A stretch of DNA of 48,206 nt from Zelonia costaricensis. Taxonomy: Eukaryota; Euglenozoa; Kinetoplastea; Trypanosomatida; Trypanosomatidae. The translations under genes were made by a program, and so were the position numbers. A model generated the notes under the pieces. The model was given only the letters and a program-made list of their open reading frames with translations. It made no database searches and was not told the origin of the DNA. Below are positions 29,311 to 39,472 of the stretch, in pieces. The stretch covers positions 1 to 48,206 of the forward strand of contig JASAOO010003369.1 in assembly GCA_030849075.1 (NCBI GenBank). Reading direction: 5' to 3'. Position 1 is the first letter of the stretch. Each line of letters opens with the position of its first letter.

Positions 29311-29354
<44 letters not shown>
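29311..29354 (+). repeat. (CA)n simple repeat, about 44 bases
   Basis: Perfect CA dinucleotide tract upstream of the 29968 gene. Confidence 0.9.
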
Positions 29355-29358
<4 letters not shown>

Positions 29359-29798
29359 GTCAACACACGTGTGCGTTTGCGTTTGTCTGCGCGGGTACAT
29401 TGCCTTCAATTGCCACCGCACAGCTCAGCAACCGCTGACATAGCGAACATCATCACCAGACCGCTCCAGTCTGAGTTGCATCTCGAGGACTCACTCCGCG
29501 TCCTACACGCACCGCTTTCCCCACTTGTGCCCCCCTCGAGTGCGTTGCGCGCCGCCATAGGAAGCGTTCACGCAAAGCACACACGCGCTTGGCGACACGG
29601 ACACGCAGCGTCGTAGACCTCGACGTCTCGTCAGCCTAGCCGGTAGGTAGTCTTTCATATAGGAATAGCGTCTTGTAGCCCGACGTAGTTGAAGTAGCGA
29701 ACTACCCTCGCCGGTACACACACCAGCCTTGCCCCCCCCCCCCCTCTCCTCCCCCCACGCAAGGGAGAGTAGGACGGCAAGCCTCTTCCTTCTTGTGC

Positions 29799-29800
29799 AG
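29799..29800 (+). promoter_or_regulatory. Predicted spliced-leader acceptor for the 29968 gene
   Basis: AG directly after CCTCTTCCTTCTTGTGC. The leader to 29967 has no ATG. Confidence 0.55.
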
Positions 29801-29967
29801 TCGACCCCGGTGCTGCTGGCGGATTCCTTTTGGCGGACACTTGCAGCGCCACACCCAACACACGTGCGCAAACACGTCAACACACCACTTGGGTCATCCT
29901 CCTCATCCGCTGCGGCTCGTTTCAGCGCTGCTAACACACACGAAGAAGAAGGAAGCCGCTCGCTGCG

Positions 29968-31302
29968 ATGCTCCGCTCCTCTTCGGCGAGGTTCCTCCGC
30001 GCCACCCCGCTGCTGCGAGTGTGGGCCGCCGAGGCGGACGACCCGAACGCGCCGCCGACGACCTTCAAGAACGTGAAGCCGGGCCGGCTCCTGCGGCTGT
30101 GGCGCCAGATCCGTCACCGCGCCTGGATCCTGTACACGTGGGACGAGGAGTGGATCTCGCCGATCCAGGAGGGCTACCTGCACCAGCAGCGTCTGGAGCA
30201 GATCTGCTTCGCACCGCTCTCGGCGTACGGCATGGTGCCCGGCAGCTACTGCGACCCCCTGCTGTACAACACCAAGAACACGTCGCCGTTCCGCTGGCAC
30301 GTGGCGAATGTGCAGAGCGACATTGTCGGCCACTGGTACCTCGATGCGGATGAGATCTTCCGCCTGAAGGAATGGCAGCCCAAGGACCCAGACGACCCGC
30401 TCGAGATGTTCCCGCGGCCGCCGCAGATGCTGCTCAAGTGGGACGAGTCGGTCGATGAGCACGGTAACCGCACCTTCCGCTACAAATACTGCTACGACAT
30501 GATGGGCCCGACGGGGAAGTGGGAGGCCTACCCGCGCTACCCCTTCTCCCACCTCTACCTCGGAGGACCCGATCAGCACGGGCGGGCAGAGGCGTACGGC
30601 TTCAAGCAGGGGCACCTGCTGCGCTGCAACGAGGAGGAGGAGGAGGTGCTGCGGCGCATCATGGAGGAGGAGGACAAGGAGTGGGAGATGGTGAAGCGGA
30701 CAGAGGTTGTGCAGGAGCCGTGGTCGTACCCGGGCAAGATCAAGCCGCGCGACTTTGAGGGTGCCGTGGAGCGGGCCAAGGCGCGGTTCCGCGAGCAGAT
30801 CCGCTACGGCAAGGAGACGGACCCGAGCGAGGACCCCGACTACGACCTCGTGCAGGCCGGTGAGTACGTGGAGCCGCGCGATGGGCCGCGCGCCGAGTGG
30901 CGACACCTGTGGACGTCGAACCGAAAACCCGGCGAGCAGCTGCCGTTCCAGGTCACGTTCAACGACGGCATCCGGTTCGAGGACAACGAGGGCAGGCCAC
31001 CGGTGCACCCCGCCTCGCACTACGAGGAGACGCCCAAGGAGGCACCCTACGCGAAGTACGCCGCCGCCGACTCCGCCGCCGCCATCGCGGCTGAGGAGGC
31101 CCAAAAGGCGGCGAACGCGCAGTCCTTCGCGGATGCGATGGAGCGGCACCGCAAGCTGTTCGGCGACACGAGCGGGAAGCCAAGCGGGCCGGCACCGCCG
31201 CTGCCGACGGGGTGCCCGCCCATGGTGAAGGGCGGCGCCGTCCCGTCGACTGGCGCATCAGCGTCGCCGCCGCCGCCGCCGCCCCCGCGTGGAGGCAAGT
31301 GA
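29968..31302 (+). CDS. Putative mitochondrial protein, function unknown
   Basis: 444 residues; the ATG at 29968 is the first after the predicted splice site. The N-terminus MLRSSSARFLRATPLLRV is a typical mitochondrial presequence. The body is rich in Trp, Tyr, Pro and charged residues (e.g. RAWILYTWDEEWISPIQEGY, GHWYLDADEIFRLKEW), with no membrane segment. An acidic EEEEEVLRRIMEEEDKEWE helix lies in the middle, and the C-terminal 100 residues are Ala-rich then Pro-rich. I do not recognise a family. The composition and lack of catalytic motifs would suit a kinetoplastid-specific mitoribosomal or respiratory-complex subunit, but this is only a guess. Confidence 0.8.
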   Translation: MLRSSSARFLRATPLLRVWAAEADDPNAPPTTFKNVKPGRLLRLWRQIRHRAWILYTWDEEWISPIQEGYLHQQRLEQICFAPLSAYGMVPGSYCDPLLYNTKNTSPFRWHVANVQSDIVGHWYLDADEIFRLKEWQPKDPDDPLEMFPRPPQMLLKWDESVDEHGNRTFRYKYCYDMMGPTGKWEAYPRYPFSHLYLGGPDQHGRAEAYGFKQGHLLRCNEEEEEVLRRIMEEEDKEWEMVKRTEVVQEPWSYPGKIKPRDFEGAVERAKARFREQIRYGKETDPSEDPDYDLVQAGEYVEPRDGPRAEWRHLWTSNRKPGEQLPFQVTFNDGIRFEDNEGRPPVHPASHYEETPKEAPYAKYAAADSAAAIAAEEAQKAANAQSFADAMERHRKLFGDTSGKPSGPAPPLPTGCPPMVKGGAVPSTGASASPPPPPPPRGGK

Positions 31303-32751
31303 GCGAGTTGGCGGTTGGAAGGGAGAGGGGCAGCAGGACGTGCAGTTGCGTGGCTCGGGTGCGGCTCTTGCAAGCACCCGCCTCCCTCCCTCCACTTTCA
31401 TGCTTGTGGCTGCATTCCCTGCTCCGCTCCGCGCGTGCTTCGCGCATCTCTTACGCAGCAGGACGGGGCTCAGCAGGACGGGGGCGACGGCTCAGCGCGT
31501 GCACGGCAGCAAAGTGGCGTGGTGAGCAAGTGCGTTGGATTGGGAAGGGGAATGACTGAGCACCCTTGTGTCACGGCGCCGCCTTCGTTGTGTGGTGAGT
31601 GTGTCTGTGTCGGTGTGTGTCGGAGCGTGCGGTCGTGTGCGCAGGTGGCACCGGCACCCCGCTGGGTCGGGTCTCCCCCCCCTTCCCCCCATAGAAGGGC
31701 GAGGGGGAGGGGCAGGGAGGGGGGGGAGGTCACGTTGCCGCCTCTTCTCCTTCCTTCTTCTTCTGCCTTCTCCTGCGCCGTATCCGCGCACTGCCTCGCC
31801 CTCGTGAAGGGGCGAGTCACATCGAGCCGCGGATGACCTCCATCCAGTTTGTTCGCTCTGCCTCTCTTGTCCATCAAGCACCCCTCAACACCCGAAGCAG
31901 CACGACGACCTCACGAAGAACAACACACAACGTGCGGCGGCCTGCACATCGACGGAGAGGCGACGCCTCACTTACGTCGAGCCGCTGCAGGGCAGTGGTG
32001 GATGCATGACGGGGGGGGGTGACGACGGCTCAGGGAGTGACTAGAGCGCCACCGCGGGTGTGTGCCTGCATCGTGCGCTCCACCTTCGCCGATCCCCACC
32101 CGCGCCCAGCGGCGTCGCTCTCTTCTGGGAGAGAGGGGAGGAGGGCGTGGCTGCCCTCTGAGGTATTTTGGAGGTCGTGTCTGTTGATGTCCACCGCCGG
32201 GAGAGTCAGTGTGGCCCGGCTCCCTCAGCCCCCCACCACCACGCCCCTTCCTATCCATCCCGTCGACTTCGCTGTAGTTCCGGCGGCGGGTAGTGGGACG
32301 GCGATTCGTTCCAGCTTTCTCTGCTTTTCGTGTGTCTTCTCCTACCGCCTCCATTCCCTGCCTCGTGCGCCGCCTTTCCCATCTTGTGACTGCGTGCGCA
32401 CTTCCCTCCCCCCTCCCCCAGGGCCTGCGAGTCCCGCGCACACAAACACACGCACCCTCATACACACATACACACCGACACACCAGCATAGACACGAACA
32501 TCGGCAGCCAGCTCGCGGCGCTGCGGAGGCGACGCCAAGCACTTGTGTTGCATCACGCGAGGACAGGAAGCCTCAGCCGCAGAAATCGAGCCGCTTGTGC
32601 AAGCCGTTCTGCCGCTTTCCTCGCAGCGACTTACAAGGAAAAAAAAAGAAGTGAAAGCGAGGCGTGACTGAGCCCACGACACACATCCACATCCAGATAT
32701 ACACACACACACACACATACACACACATACACACTCTTACAAGTCACTGCA
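31303..32751 (+). other. Intergenic region before the 1420-residue protein gene
   Basis: About 1.4 kb: G-rich patches (about 31316-31335 and 31691-31730), a short TG-rich stretch (about 31596-31620), pyrimidine-rich DNA (32330-32420), CA-type stretches (about 32438-32475 and 32699-32733) and a predicted acceptor at 32625. No gene is seen. Confidence 0.55.
32625..32626 (+). promoter_or_regulatory. Predicted spliced-leader acceptor for the 32752 gene
   Basis: AG after GTTCTGCCGCTTTCCTCGC. The leader (32627-32751) has an A-rich run and a CA tract but no ATG. Confidence 0.5.
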
Positions 32752-35700
32752 ATGTCAGCGCCGCTGGCGACGCTTTGGCTGGATGCGGACCGCAACCCGT
32801 ATGAAACTCTCTGCACGGGCGGGGCGGCGACGGTGGTGGTGCGCAGCGGCACCCCGGATACCTCGGCCCCACCGACGCCCGGGCCCGCACACGCGCAGCA
32901 GGGCGGTGCGTCACTGAGGCTGCGGCTTTGTGACGCTGCAGCGTCCGAGAAGACCGAGGAAGGCGCTGAGCAGATTTGTAGTGCAGATCGTGGCGACGCC
33001 GATGCACGCCTCGACGTGCTGGAGGAGGTGCAGCTGTGCAACGTCGTGCCGGTGCTGCCCCGCACGTTCGCCACTGCCGACCTCGTGCAGCAGCTCGTGC
33101 CCTGCACGCACTTCTTCACATCCGCTGCTGCGTCGCCACTGCTCTGCTCCAACGACGACAACGACGGGCAGGGCTCGTGCCTGGCGCATGTGCGCCGTGT
33201 CGCAGACACCCATCTGCGTCGACTACGCAATGCGGCGAGGGCGGCGCACACGGGCCCCCTCCCTCCCGCTGCCACGGATGCGGAGGCGGCGTCGCTGCTG
33301 CCGCCGCCGCTGCCCATGTACATGCGCAGCTCGCTGACTCTTGGCGCGCTGTCGAGTGAGAATCACAGCTGCACCTCTGGGGCGCCCCGGGCGGACGAGG
33401 CGGTGGAGGGGGGCACGGGCGCTGTCACGGGGGAAACGAAGGACGACGCGGCCGTGCGTGCGCGCGACTCTTCGCCCCCGAGGCCGTCGGCGGCGCCTCG
33501 GCCACACGTCTTGTCTGCTGTTTCAGCGCTCGCAGACGACGTTGGCGGCGCCGACGGGGGCGAGGGCTGCGGCGGCTTCGCTGGATGGCTTGCGGACCGC
33601 AGCGACACGAAGGAGGCGACGCACGTCTTGGCGCTCCGTGCGACGGCGCCGCCCGCGTTCGAGACCGCCACTGCACTCGAGAGTGTTGCTGCCGTGGATG
33701 CTGCTGCTGCTGTTCCCCGGGGTGGTGATGTCAAACTTCAGGGTGAGGGGTGCGACACCGGACTTCCCGCCGTACCACCTACTTGTTCCACGTTTGCAGC
33801 GGCTCAGGCGGCGTATCTGCTCTTCCGCGAGGCCCAACTGCAGCAGCTGCGTCACCGCCCACCCCACACCGCACGTTGCACGGCCTCGGTCTCCGAGAAG
33901 AGGCCAGATGGGGGGCGAGTGGGGGCTGCGCGGCCAGCCGATCGTGCGCCGTGTGAGGGGGACCACGCAGACGCCCTGCTGACCCCTGCGGAGGCGTTTT
34001 GGGCCACCGCCCCCGCCTCCTGCCTCGCGCCCGATCCCGCACTCCTGAAGACGCCGAACGCTGCCACGGCGGGTGCCCCCGGCGCTGCGGGTCGCAGCGC
34101 TGGTGCGGGTGACGCGGAGAGCGACGCGCAAGTGGGAGACGAGGAGACGAGCAGCAGCGATGATGTCGACACCGGCGCGGCGGCCGACGCCCTCGCACTG
34201 AGCAGCAGCCTCCTCGCCACATCGCTGCCGGCCCTGCAGCCCCACGCACAGCACCTGCACAGCCCTTCCACGGCCGCCACCGCAACACCGGCGCCCGCCG
34301 GAGCCTTTCCCGTCTCCGCGCTGCCACATAATCAGGGTGGCGCCGTCGTGGAGTGGGCCGCGGGCACGGTCAGCTATACCGCCGACACGCTCGGTCTCTT
34401 CGAAGAACAGCAGCTGCGAGCAGAGCGCTTCTACCATCTCCCACCACCGCACCCGGCGCGCGCTGGAGCTGATCATGGCGCCGCATCGGCCTCCTCCTCC
34501 TCCTCCGGCTCAGAGAATCGCGCCACCTTGCGCGGCGCGGTGCTCGCCCAGCTGCGCCGCCTTCGCAGCGCAGGCGGAGCGGGTTGTGGCGCGGTCGCCG
34601 CAACCGCCGCCGCCGCCGCTGCAGCTGCTTCTTCCTCCAAGGCCCGCAGCACCCTCGGCCACGGCTCTGCGAGTGAGGCTGATGACGCGCAAGACGAGGC
34701 CACACACGCCTCTGACAGCGCCGCAGCAAAGGTTGACTGCGAGGAAGTCAAGTGTGCGGCGACTTCGTCCACGGGGCAGGGTCGCCGGCGCTGCTGCCCG
34801 TGCTTCCGCTGCTCCCCGATGCTCTTCCAGTTCGCGCAGGTGCCGTCGATGCCGTCGCACGTGCTGCGGTGGTACCTCGACGTGCTGCACCGCACGGCGC
34901 TGCCCGGGCTCGTCCACGCCGCGTCGTCCGTGGTGCTGCCGTCCGTGGCGGCAGCAGCGTCGCGCACGGCTGGCGCGTTCGCGTCTCATGAGGCGGAGGG
35001 AGGACGCGCAGTTCCCGGCTGGGGCAGCGACACGGTGGGTGCGTCCCCCACCACTGCGACCGCTCGTCCCCGCCGCGGACGGCCACAGAAGCGGCCGCGT
35101 GATGTTGCACACGGCGCGGGAGGAGGGGCAGTGGCGGCGGCAGCGTCGTCCCTCCTCCTGACGGCCACGCCGGCGTCGCCGGGGGCCGGCCACCACGGCC
35201 CTCCAGCCCGCCCACGCGGTGAGCCAGACCCGCTGGAGGTCTTCCCGGGACTGCCCCAGTGGCTGGCCCAGGAGCGCGCGCGCCGCTCCCACGATGCACA
35301 GCCCCATCGGCATGAGGAGGGGGAGTCAGGCTTGCGCTGCGTGACGCACCTAAAGACGGAGGGGACAGCAGAGGCACGTGCCGATCCACCGCACGAGGCG
35401 ACCTCAGACAGCGCACCACCGCGTATCGCCCTGGGGAACCCGGCTGGCGCTCCGCATGCGCCGTCAGCCCGCGCATCGACCACCGCCGCCGCCGCAGCTG
35501 AGGCCGCAGTACCGCCGTTGAGTTGGGTCGACGACGCGGTGCTCGACGAGGCGGTCGTCGTAGGCGTCGTGCCGCGCGGCCGGCCGCACGAGCTGCGGCT
35601 GGTGTGCCCGTCCCGTGCCTTCTGCATGGCGCTGCTGCAGGGGTTGGAGGAGGTGGCGGAGGCGGTGGGGTGGGTGCTGACCTTTATCACGCCACCTACA

Positions 35701-37014
35701 TCAACTACCGCGGCGGCCGCCTGGGCGAGTACGAAGGAACACGAGAGGGGCGTGTGTGTCGAGGGTGAGGGTCCCGGCATTCGTGGCTGCGGCAGTAGCA
35801 GCAGCAGCAGCAGCAGCGCCCGCGACGCCCGGTATCTGTGGCACGCGTGGCTGCGTCGCCAGTACTTTGCGGCCATTTGGGCCGCGCTGCACACGCGGCT
35901 GACGCGCGGGGAGTGGCGGCTCGTCGTGCAGGCTGCGCACGACTCCCCATGGCTTGCAGAAGGGACCCCAGCGTGCGCCACGTGCGTCCCCTCGCCCGGC
36001 GAGAAGGTCGGAGAGGCTGCAGAAGGTGCGGCGCCGCTTGCGGAGCTTTGCGCCAGCGTGCAGGCGGCTGCGACGGCCCACGCCGACGCGGCAGTGAGCG
36101 CCAGCGAGGACCTCGTCGGCCGCGTCGTTCTCACGGCCCTCGTGCCGGTGCTGCACCGCCGCATTCGCGTACTGTACGAGCTGCTGCGCCACCTCGCCTC
36201 CAAGTCGCTCTACGCCTCCCACCGCCTGCAGTGCGACGCGTACTGGAACTGGTACACCTCCACGCCCTCCCCCGCCGCCGTGCTGCGACTGCTGCAACGG
36301 AGTCCGCGCTTCGCTCGTGCGCTGGCCCGGTGCTACCCACACTACGCGCTCCTCCAAGCCGACTCCGCCCCCGAGGCGCGCACGTGCGTCGGGGACGCGG
36401 ACGGGGCGGCGGAGAAGCGTCAAGCGCGTGCGGCGGCGGCAGCCTCTGCCTTCCCATCGCACCCCGCCGCCGTCAGCGCGGTCACGCCTAGTATCGGCGA
36501 GCACTTCCCTTCACCATCGTCCCCTTCGGTCACGACCGGCCCAGCAGTCGGCGGCAACTCGGGGATCGCCACGGCATCGGCCTGGTCCGTGCCTGCCGGG
36601 ACGGCGGTCTCCTCGGGCGATGCCACGTCCGTGCCCACACCGGCGCTGCTGTTGCCCGACTCGCCCGGCTCCTCGACCTCGTCGCCATCGCCGCCGCCGT
36701 CGTCCGCTGCCCGCGTGGCCATGACGTACGTGCCCGAGGCCGCCCTGCTCGACCCGTGCTACCTCCACCGCTTTGCGTGGTGGAAGCACCGCACGCAGCA
36801 CGGCGGCGGCTCTGGCGGCTCTGGCGGCTCTGGCGGCGCGGCGGGGGTGGGGGGCGCCGGCTCCGACTACCTGCGCGAGGTCCCTGTGGCGGAGCAGGAC
36901 AGCGCCCTCCGCACGGTGCTGCGCAGCTTCGCGCAGAAGGGGCGGACGCTGGACTGGGAGGAGGTGCGGCGGCACGTGGACAGCCGACACCAAACCTCCT
37001 ACGTCTACCACTGA
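32752..37014 (+). CDS. Large protein of unknown function with AT-hook-like motif
   Basis: 1420 residues, one uninterrupted frame from an ATG in leader-like context. The N-terminal block (1-185) begins MSAPLATLWLDADRNPYETL and looks folded. A long, Ala/Ser/Pro-rich, probably disordered middle follows, interrupted by a Cys-containing conserved-looking piece (RRRCCPCFRCSPMLFQFAQV, about 34786-34845). A basic AT-hook-like RPRRGRPQKRPRD lies at about residues 769-782. The C-terminal third looks ordered again (VVPRGRPHELRLVCPSRAF; YLWHAWLRRQYFAAIWAALH; LYASHRLQCDAYWNWYTS) and ends with a helical WEEVRRHVDSRH segment. I do not recognise any family. The AT-hook-like motif and basic patches hint at DNA or chromatin binding; this is inference only. 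Confidence 0.8.
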   Translation: MSAPLATLWLDADRNPYETLCTGGAATVVVRSGTPDTSAPPTPGPAHAQQGGASLRLRLCDAAASEKTEEGAEQICSADRGDADARLDVLEEVQLCNVVPVLPRTFATADLVQQLVPCTHFFTSAAASPLLCSNDDNDGQGSCLAHVRRVADTHLRRLRNAARAAHTGPLPPAATDAEAASLLPPPLPMYMRSSLTLGALSSENHSCTSGAPRADEAVEGGTGAVTGETKDDAAVRARDSSPPRPSAAPRPHVLSAVSALADDVGGADGGEGCGGFAGWLADRSDTKEATHVLALRATAPPAFETATALESVAAVDAAAAVPRGGDVKLQGEGCDTGLPAVPPTCSTFAAAQAAYLLFREAQLQQLRHRPPHTARCTASVSEKRPDGGRVGAARPADRAPCEGDHADALLTPAEAFWATAPASCLAPDPALLKTPNAATAGAPGAAGRSAGAGDAESDAQVGDEETSSSDDVDTGAAADALALSSSLLATSLPALQPHAQHLHSPSTAATATPAPAGAFPVSALPHNQGGAVVEWAAGTVSYTADTLGLFEEQQLRAERFYHLPPPHPARAGADHGAASASSSSSGSENRATLRGAVLAQLRRLRSAGGAGCGAVAATAAAAAAAASSSKARSTLGHGSASEADDAQDEATHASDSAAAKVDCEEVKCAATSSTGQGRRRCCPCFRCSPMLFQFAQVPSMPSHVLRWYLDVLHRTALPGLVHAASSVVLPSVAAAASRTAGAFASHEAEGGRAVPGWGSDTVGASPTTATARPRRGRPQKRPRDVAHGAGGGAVAAAASSLLLTATPASPGAGHHGPPARPRGEPDPLEVFPGLPQWLAQERARRSHDAQPHRHEEGESGLRCVTHLKTEGTAEARADPPHEATSDSAPPRIALGNPAGAPHAPSARASTTAAAAAEAAVPPLSWVDDAVLDEAVVVGVVPRGRPHELRLVCPSRAFCMALLQGLEEVAEAVGWVLTFITPPTSTTAAAAWASTKEHERGVCVEGEGPGIRGCGSSSSSSSSARDARYLWHAWLRRQYFAAIWAALHTRLTRGEWRLVVQAAHDSPWLAEGTPACATCVPSPGEKVGEAAEGAAPLAELCASVQAAATAHADAAVSASEDLVGRVVLTALVPVLHRRIRVLYELLRHLASKSLYASHRLQCDAYWNWYTSTPSPAAVLRLLQRSPRFARALARCYPHYALLQADSAPEARTCVGDADGAAEKRQARAAAAASAFPSHPAAVSAVTPSIGEHFPSPSSPSVTTGPAVGGNSGIATASAWSVPAGTAVSSGDATSVPTPALLLPDSPGSSTSSPSPPPSSAARVAMTYVPEAALLDPCYLHRFAWWKHRTQHGGGSGGSGGSGGAAGVGGAGSDYLREVPVAEQDSALRTVLRSFAQKGRTLDWEEVRRHVDSRHQTSYVYH

Positions 37015-37696
37015 TGGCACGCGAGGAGACGGAGGCGGCGATGGCGCACCGCAGGGCCGTGTGGATGGGATGGTGGAGGGTTGTGGTGGCCCACGCGCGG
37101 GCCCGGCGGCGCGCCATCCACTTCTTCTTCGTGTTCGCCCGTTTTGTGTCGACGGCGTGGGTCAACACAACCTTAAACACAATTTCTCCCACGGTGCGTG
37201 ATCGGTGCACCGAGCCGCGCGCACGCAACGCACGGCGCGGTGTCCTTCACAAAATCGTCCGAAGCTCGTCGGCTCCGGGCCGCGCGCGAGTGCACTTCAC
37301 CCTAAACACAAACACAAACGCACACACACACACACGCACACGCACACATGCAAGTAATGCTGTACACTCGACGGTGCACAGCTCAACTGGTGAACTTCGC
37401 GCAAGAGTGCGTGCGGCACACGTGGCACACGGTCCCTTTGCACACGGTTCCCGGCGCTGCTTCACAGCTGGGACTCTCCTCGTTGCGCAATGTGGTGCCA
37501 CGCCTCTCATGCAGTGGTCGCACCTACAGCTTTACATCCCCCTTCTCCCATCCGGCGCTCCCTCTTCTCGTCGCATGAACTGCTCCCTACCCGTTCTCCC
37601 GTAAGGTGACGCCTGCTCGTAGCCGTGCCAGCCGTACAGCAGAGACACAGACACACGCACACACACACCCACACACACCCATACGTGCAAGAAGGC
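37015..37696 (+). other. Short intergenic region before the J-RING gene
   Basis: About 0.7 kb, the shortest gap. It holds CA tracts at about 37319-37345 and 37645-37680 and a pyrimidine tract at 37545-37602. No TG tract is seen in this gap and no gene is supported. Confidence 0.55.
37604..37639 (+). promoter_or_regulatory. Candidate spliced-leader acceptors for the J-RING gene
   Basis: AGs at 37604-37605 and 37638-37639 follow the pyrimidine tract 37545-37602. No ATG follows either before 37697. Confidence 0.4.
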
Positions 37697-39472
37697 ATGG
37701 ATCGTTACTACCGCGTTCTCGGGCTGGGGCGGGGTGCCGCGGAAGACGACGTCAAGCGCGCGTACCGGAAGAAAGCGTTGCAGCTTCACCCGGACCGGAA
37801 CCCCAACGGCGCGGAGGCCTTCAAGGCACTGCAAGACGCCTACGAGGCGGCACTCGCCGACGTGAAGCGGCGCGGCGCAGACTTCCACGGCGCACCGACC
37901 TTCTCGTTCCACACCACGTTCTCCACCTCCGCAGGCGCTGCTGGGGCGGCGGCGGCGGGTGCGGCGGCGGGCCCGGGCTTCCGCTTCGCCCGCGCGGCGG
38001 CAGGGGCCGGTAGCAGCACCGGTGCCGGGGCCTCGCCGCCGCTGTTCACCGAGGCCGAGCTGTTCGGCGACGCCATTCCCGGCGGGTGGCGGGGCGCCGG
38101 TGCGCGGCGTGCGGGGGACGGCGCGGGTGCGTCGAGCTCCGGTGCCGGCCGCACCGCTGCCTCACAGGGCTCCACGAGCGACAGCGCGGGGAGCCCGGAG
38201 GCGGCGGAGGCGGACGCGCGCTGGCGTCGTGCGCACGGCAGCCGCGTGCCGGTGAGCGCGTACGAGGGCGCCGGCCCGATGCTGTCCCGTCCTGCGCCGC
38301 CGCCGTCTTCACAGCCTGCCGCTGCAGCCGCAGCAACCGCGCAGAGTCGGGACCGCCAGCCGCCGCACGCAGCGCAGCCGTCTCCGCCGTCGGCGCCGGC
38401 TGGATCGAGAGCGGGGGATGCAGAGGAGAGCGCTGAGGACCGCGCGTACCGCGAGGCAATGTTCCTGCTGCGCCGGATGCAGGACATGGCGGGCAAGGAC
38501 ACGGACCCAACCCGGGCGCCGCCCACGAAGCCGACGCGGCAGCCGACTACGGGGCCGCAGGCGTCGGCCACAACGGGGCCCGCGGGCGGGGGCGCGGCGA
38601 CGGAGGCGGAGCGCAAGGCGGAGCTGCATCGGCAGTGGAAGGACATGGACGCCACGCTGCGCCGCAAGCTCGGCGCGACGGGCGGCGGCGCATCGGGCGC
38701 ATCGTCGCTGTCTTCATCGGCGTCATCGCAGCAGGGCCCGCCGGAGGAGTCCAACGGCCGCACCGCCGCGGCGCACCCGCACGGCGCGCACGAGAGGAGT
38801 TCCAACGGTGCGGCTGCTGCCACGGCGCCGTCGGGGCCCACGTTGGGCGACACGTGGCGCGAGGTGCGGCAGGCGCACGATCAGGCACATAGGGAAACGC
38901 TGCTGGACGAGCGGCGGCTGCTGCAGCGCGAGTACATGCGCTACCGCTACTGCCCGAACCCCGCGGATGTGGGCGAGATGAGCGACATGGAGGTGTTCCT
39001 GCTGACGTCCCTGATGGACGAGATGCAGCACCGCATGCACGCCGTGCTCGAGGCGCGACTGCGCAAGGGGCCGTGCAGCGCGTGCAGGGAGGCACCCCGG
39101 GCGCAGTCGCGGCTTTTCTTTGCCTGCACGCACGCCAGCGTGTGCGAGGGGTGCCACGCAGCCGGTGTGCTCAGGTGCCCACTGTGCGGTGCCCCGCGGG
39201 CCTCTGCGCAGGGCCAGGAGGACACGGCACAGCCGAGCGCAACGCACGGTCGCACCGCGTCGCCACTGTCTGGTGCATCCGCTGCGCCACCACCTTCGTC
39301 GGCATCGCCGGCACGGGGAGTTGACGGTGCTGCTGGGGCTGCTGCTGCGGGTGCTGGCACGGACCATGCACACAGCACCGCATCGGCGCCTCGTCAGGAG
39401 CCCACGATGGGCGTTCCTCCATCGCAGCTCTCTCCTGCCGACGACATCGAGGTCGCCGCCGTGCCGAGCTAG
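37697..39472 (+). CDS. J-domain (DnaJ/Hsp40) protein with C-terminal RING finger
   Basis: 591 residues from the ATG at 37697; the 24 residues upstream in frame are translated CA repeat. Residues 1-65 are a J domain with intact HPD (LQLHPDRNPNG), so it should stimulate an Hsp70. A Gly/Ala/Ser-rich linker follows. A helical segment (about 38850-39060) leads into a complete C3HC4 RING: Cys460, Cys463, Cys477, His479, Cys483, Cys486, Cys494 and Cys497, most like the C-terminal RINGs of IAP-type E3 ligases (ACTHASVCEGCH, CPLC). The tail is Ser/Ala-rich. The arrangement suggests a co-chaperone that also recruits an E2 to ubiquitinate Hsp70 clients, comparable in logic to CHIP. It lacks the zinc-finger and C-terminal substrate domains of class I/II DnaJ. 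Cytosolic, since no signal peptide is seen. Confidence 0.9.
   Translation: MDRYYRVLGLGRGAAEDDVKRAYRKKALQLHPDRNPNGAEAFKALQDAYEAALADVKRRGADFHGAPTFSFHTTFSTSAGAAGAAAAGAAAGPGFRFARAAAGAGSSTGAGASPPLFTEAELFGDAIPGGWRGAGARRAGDGAGASSSGAGRTAASQGSTSDSAGSPEAAEADARWRRAHGSRVPVSAYEGAGPMLSRPAPPPSSQPAAAAAATAQSRDRQPPHAAQPSPPSAPAGSRAGDAEESAEDRAYREAMFLLRRMQDMAGKDTDPTRAPPTKPTRQPTTGPQASATTGPAGGGAATEAERKAELHRQWKDMDATLRRKLGATGGGASGASSLSSSASSQQGPPEESNGRTAAAHPHGAHERSSNGAAAATAPSGPTLGDTWREVRQAHDQAHRETLLDERRLLQREYMRYRYCPNPADVGEMSDMEVFLLTSLMDEMQHRMHAVLEARLRKGPCSACREAPRAQSRLFFACTHASVCEGCHAAGVLRCPLCGAPRASAQGQEDTAQPSATHGRTASPLSGASAAPPPSSASPARGVDGAAGAAAAGAGTDHAHSTASAPRQEPTMGVPPSQLSPADDIEVAAVPS

Larger units (their letters stand above)
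28627..29967 (+). other. Intergenic region between RNase H2B and the mitochondrial protein
   Basis: About 1.3 kb. A strongly G-rich patch (28636-28710) follows the stop codon, then a short TG tract (about 28770-28786), a 44-base CA tract (29311-29354), a C-run-containing pyrimidine tract (29725-29760) and the predicted acceptor. No gene is supported. Confidence 0.55.
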
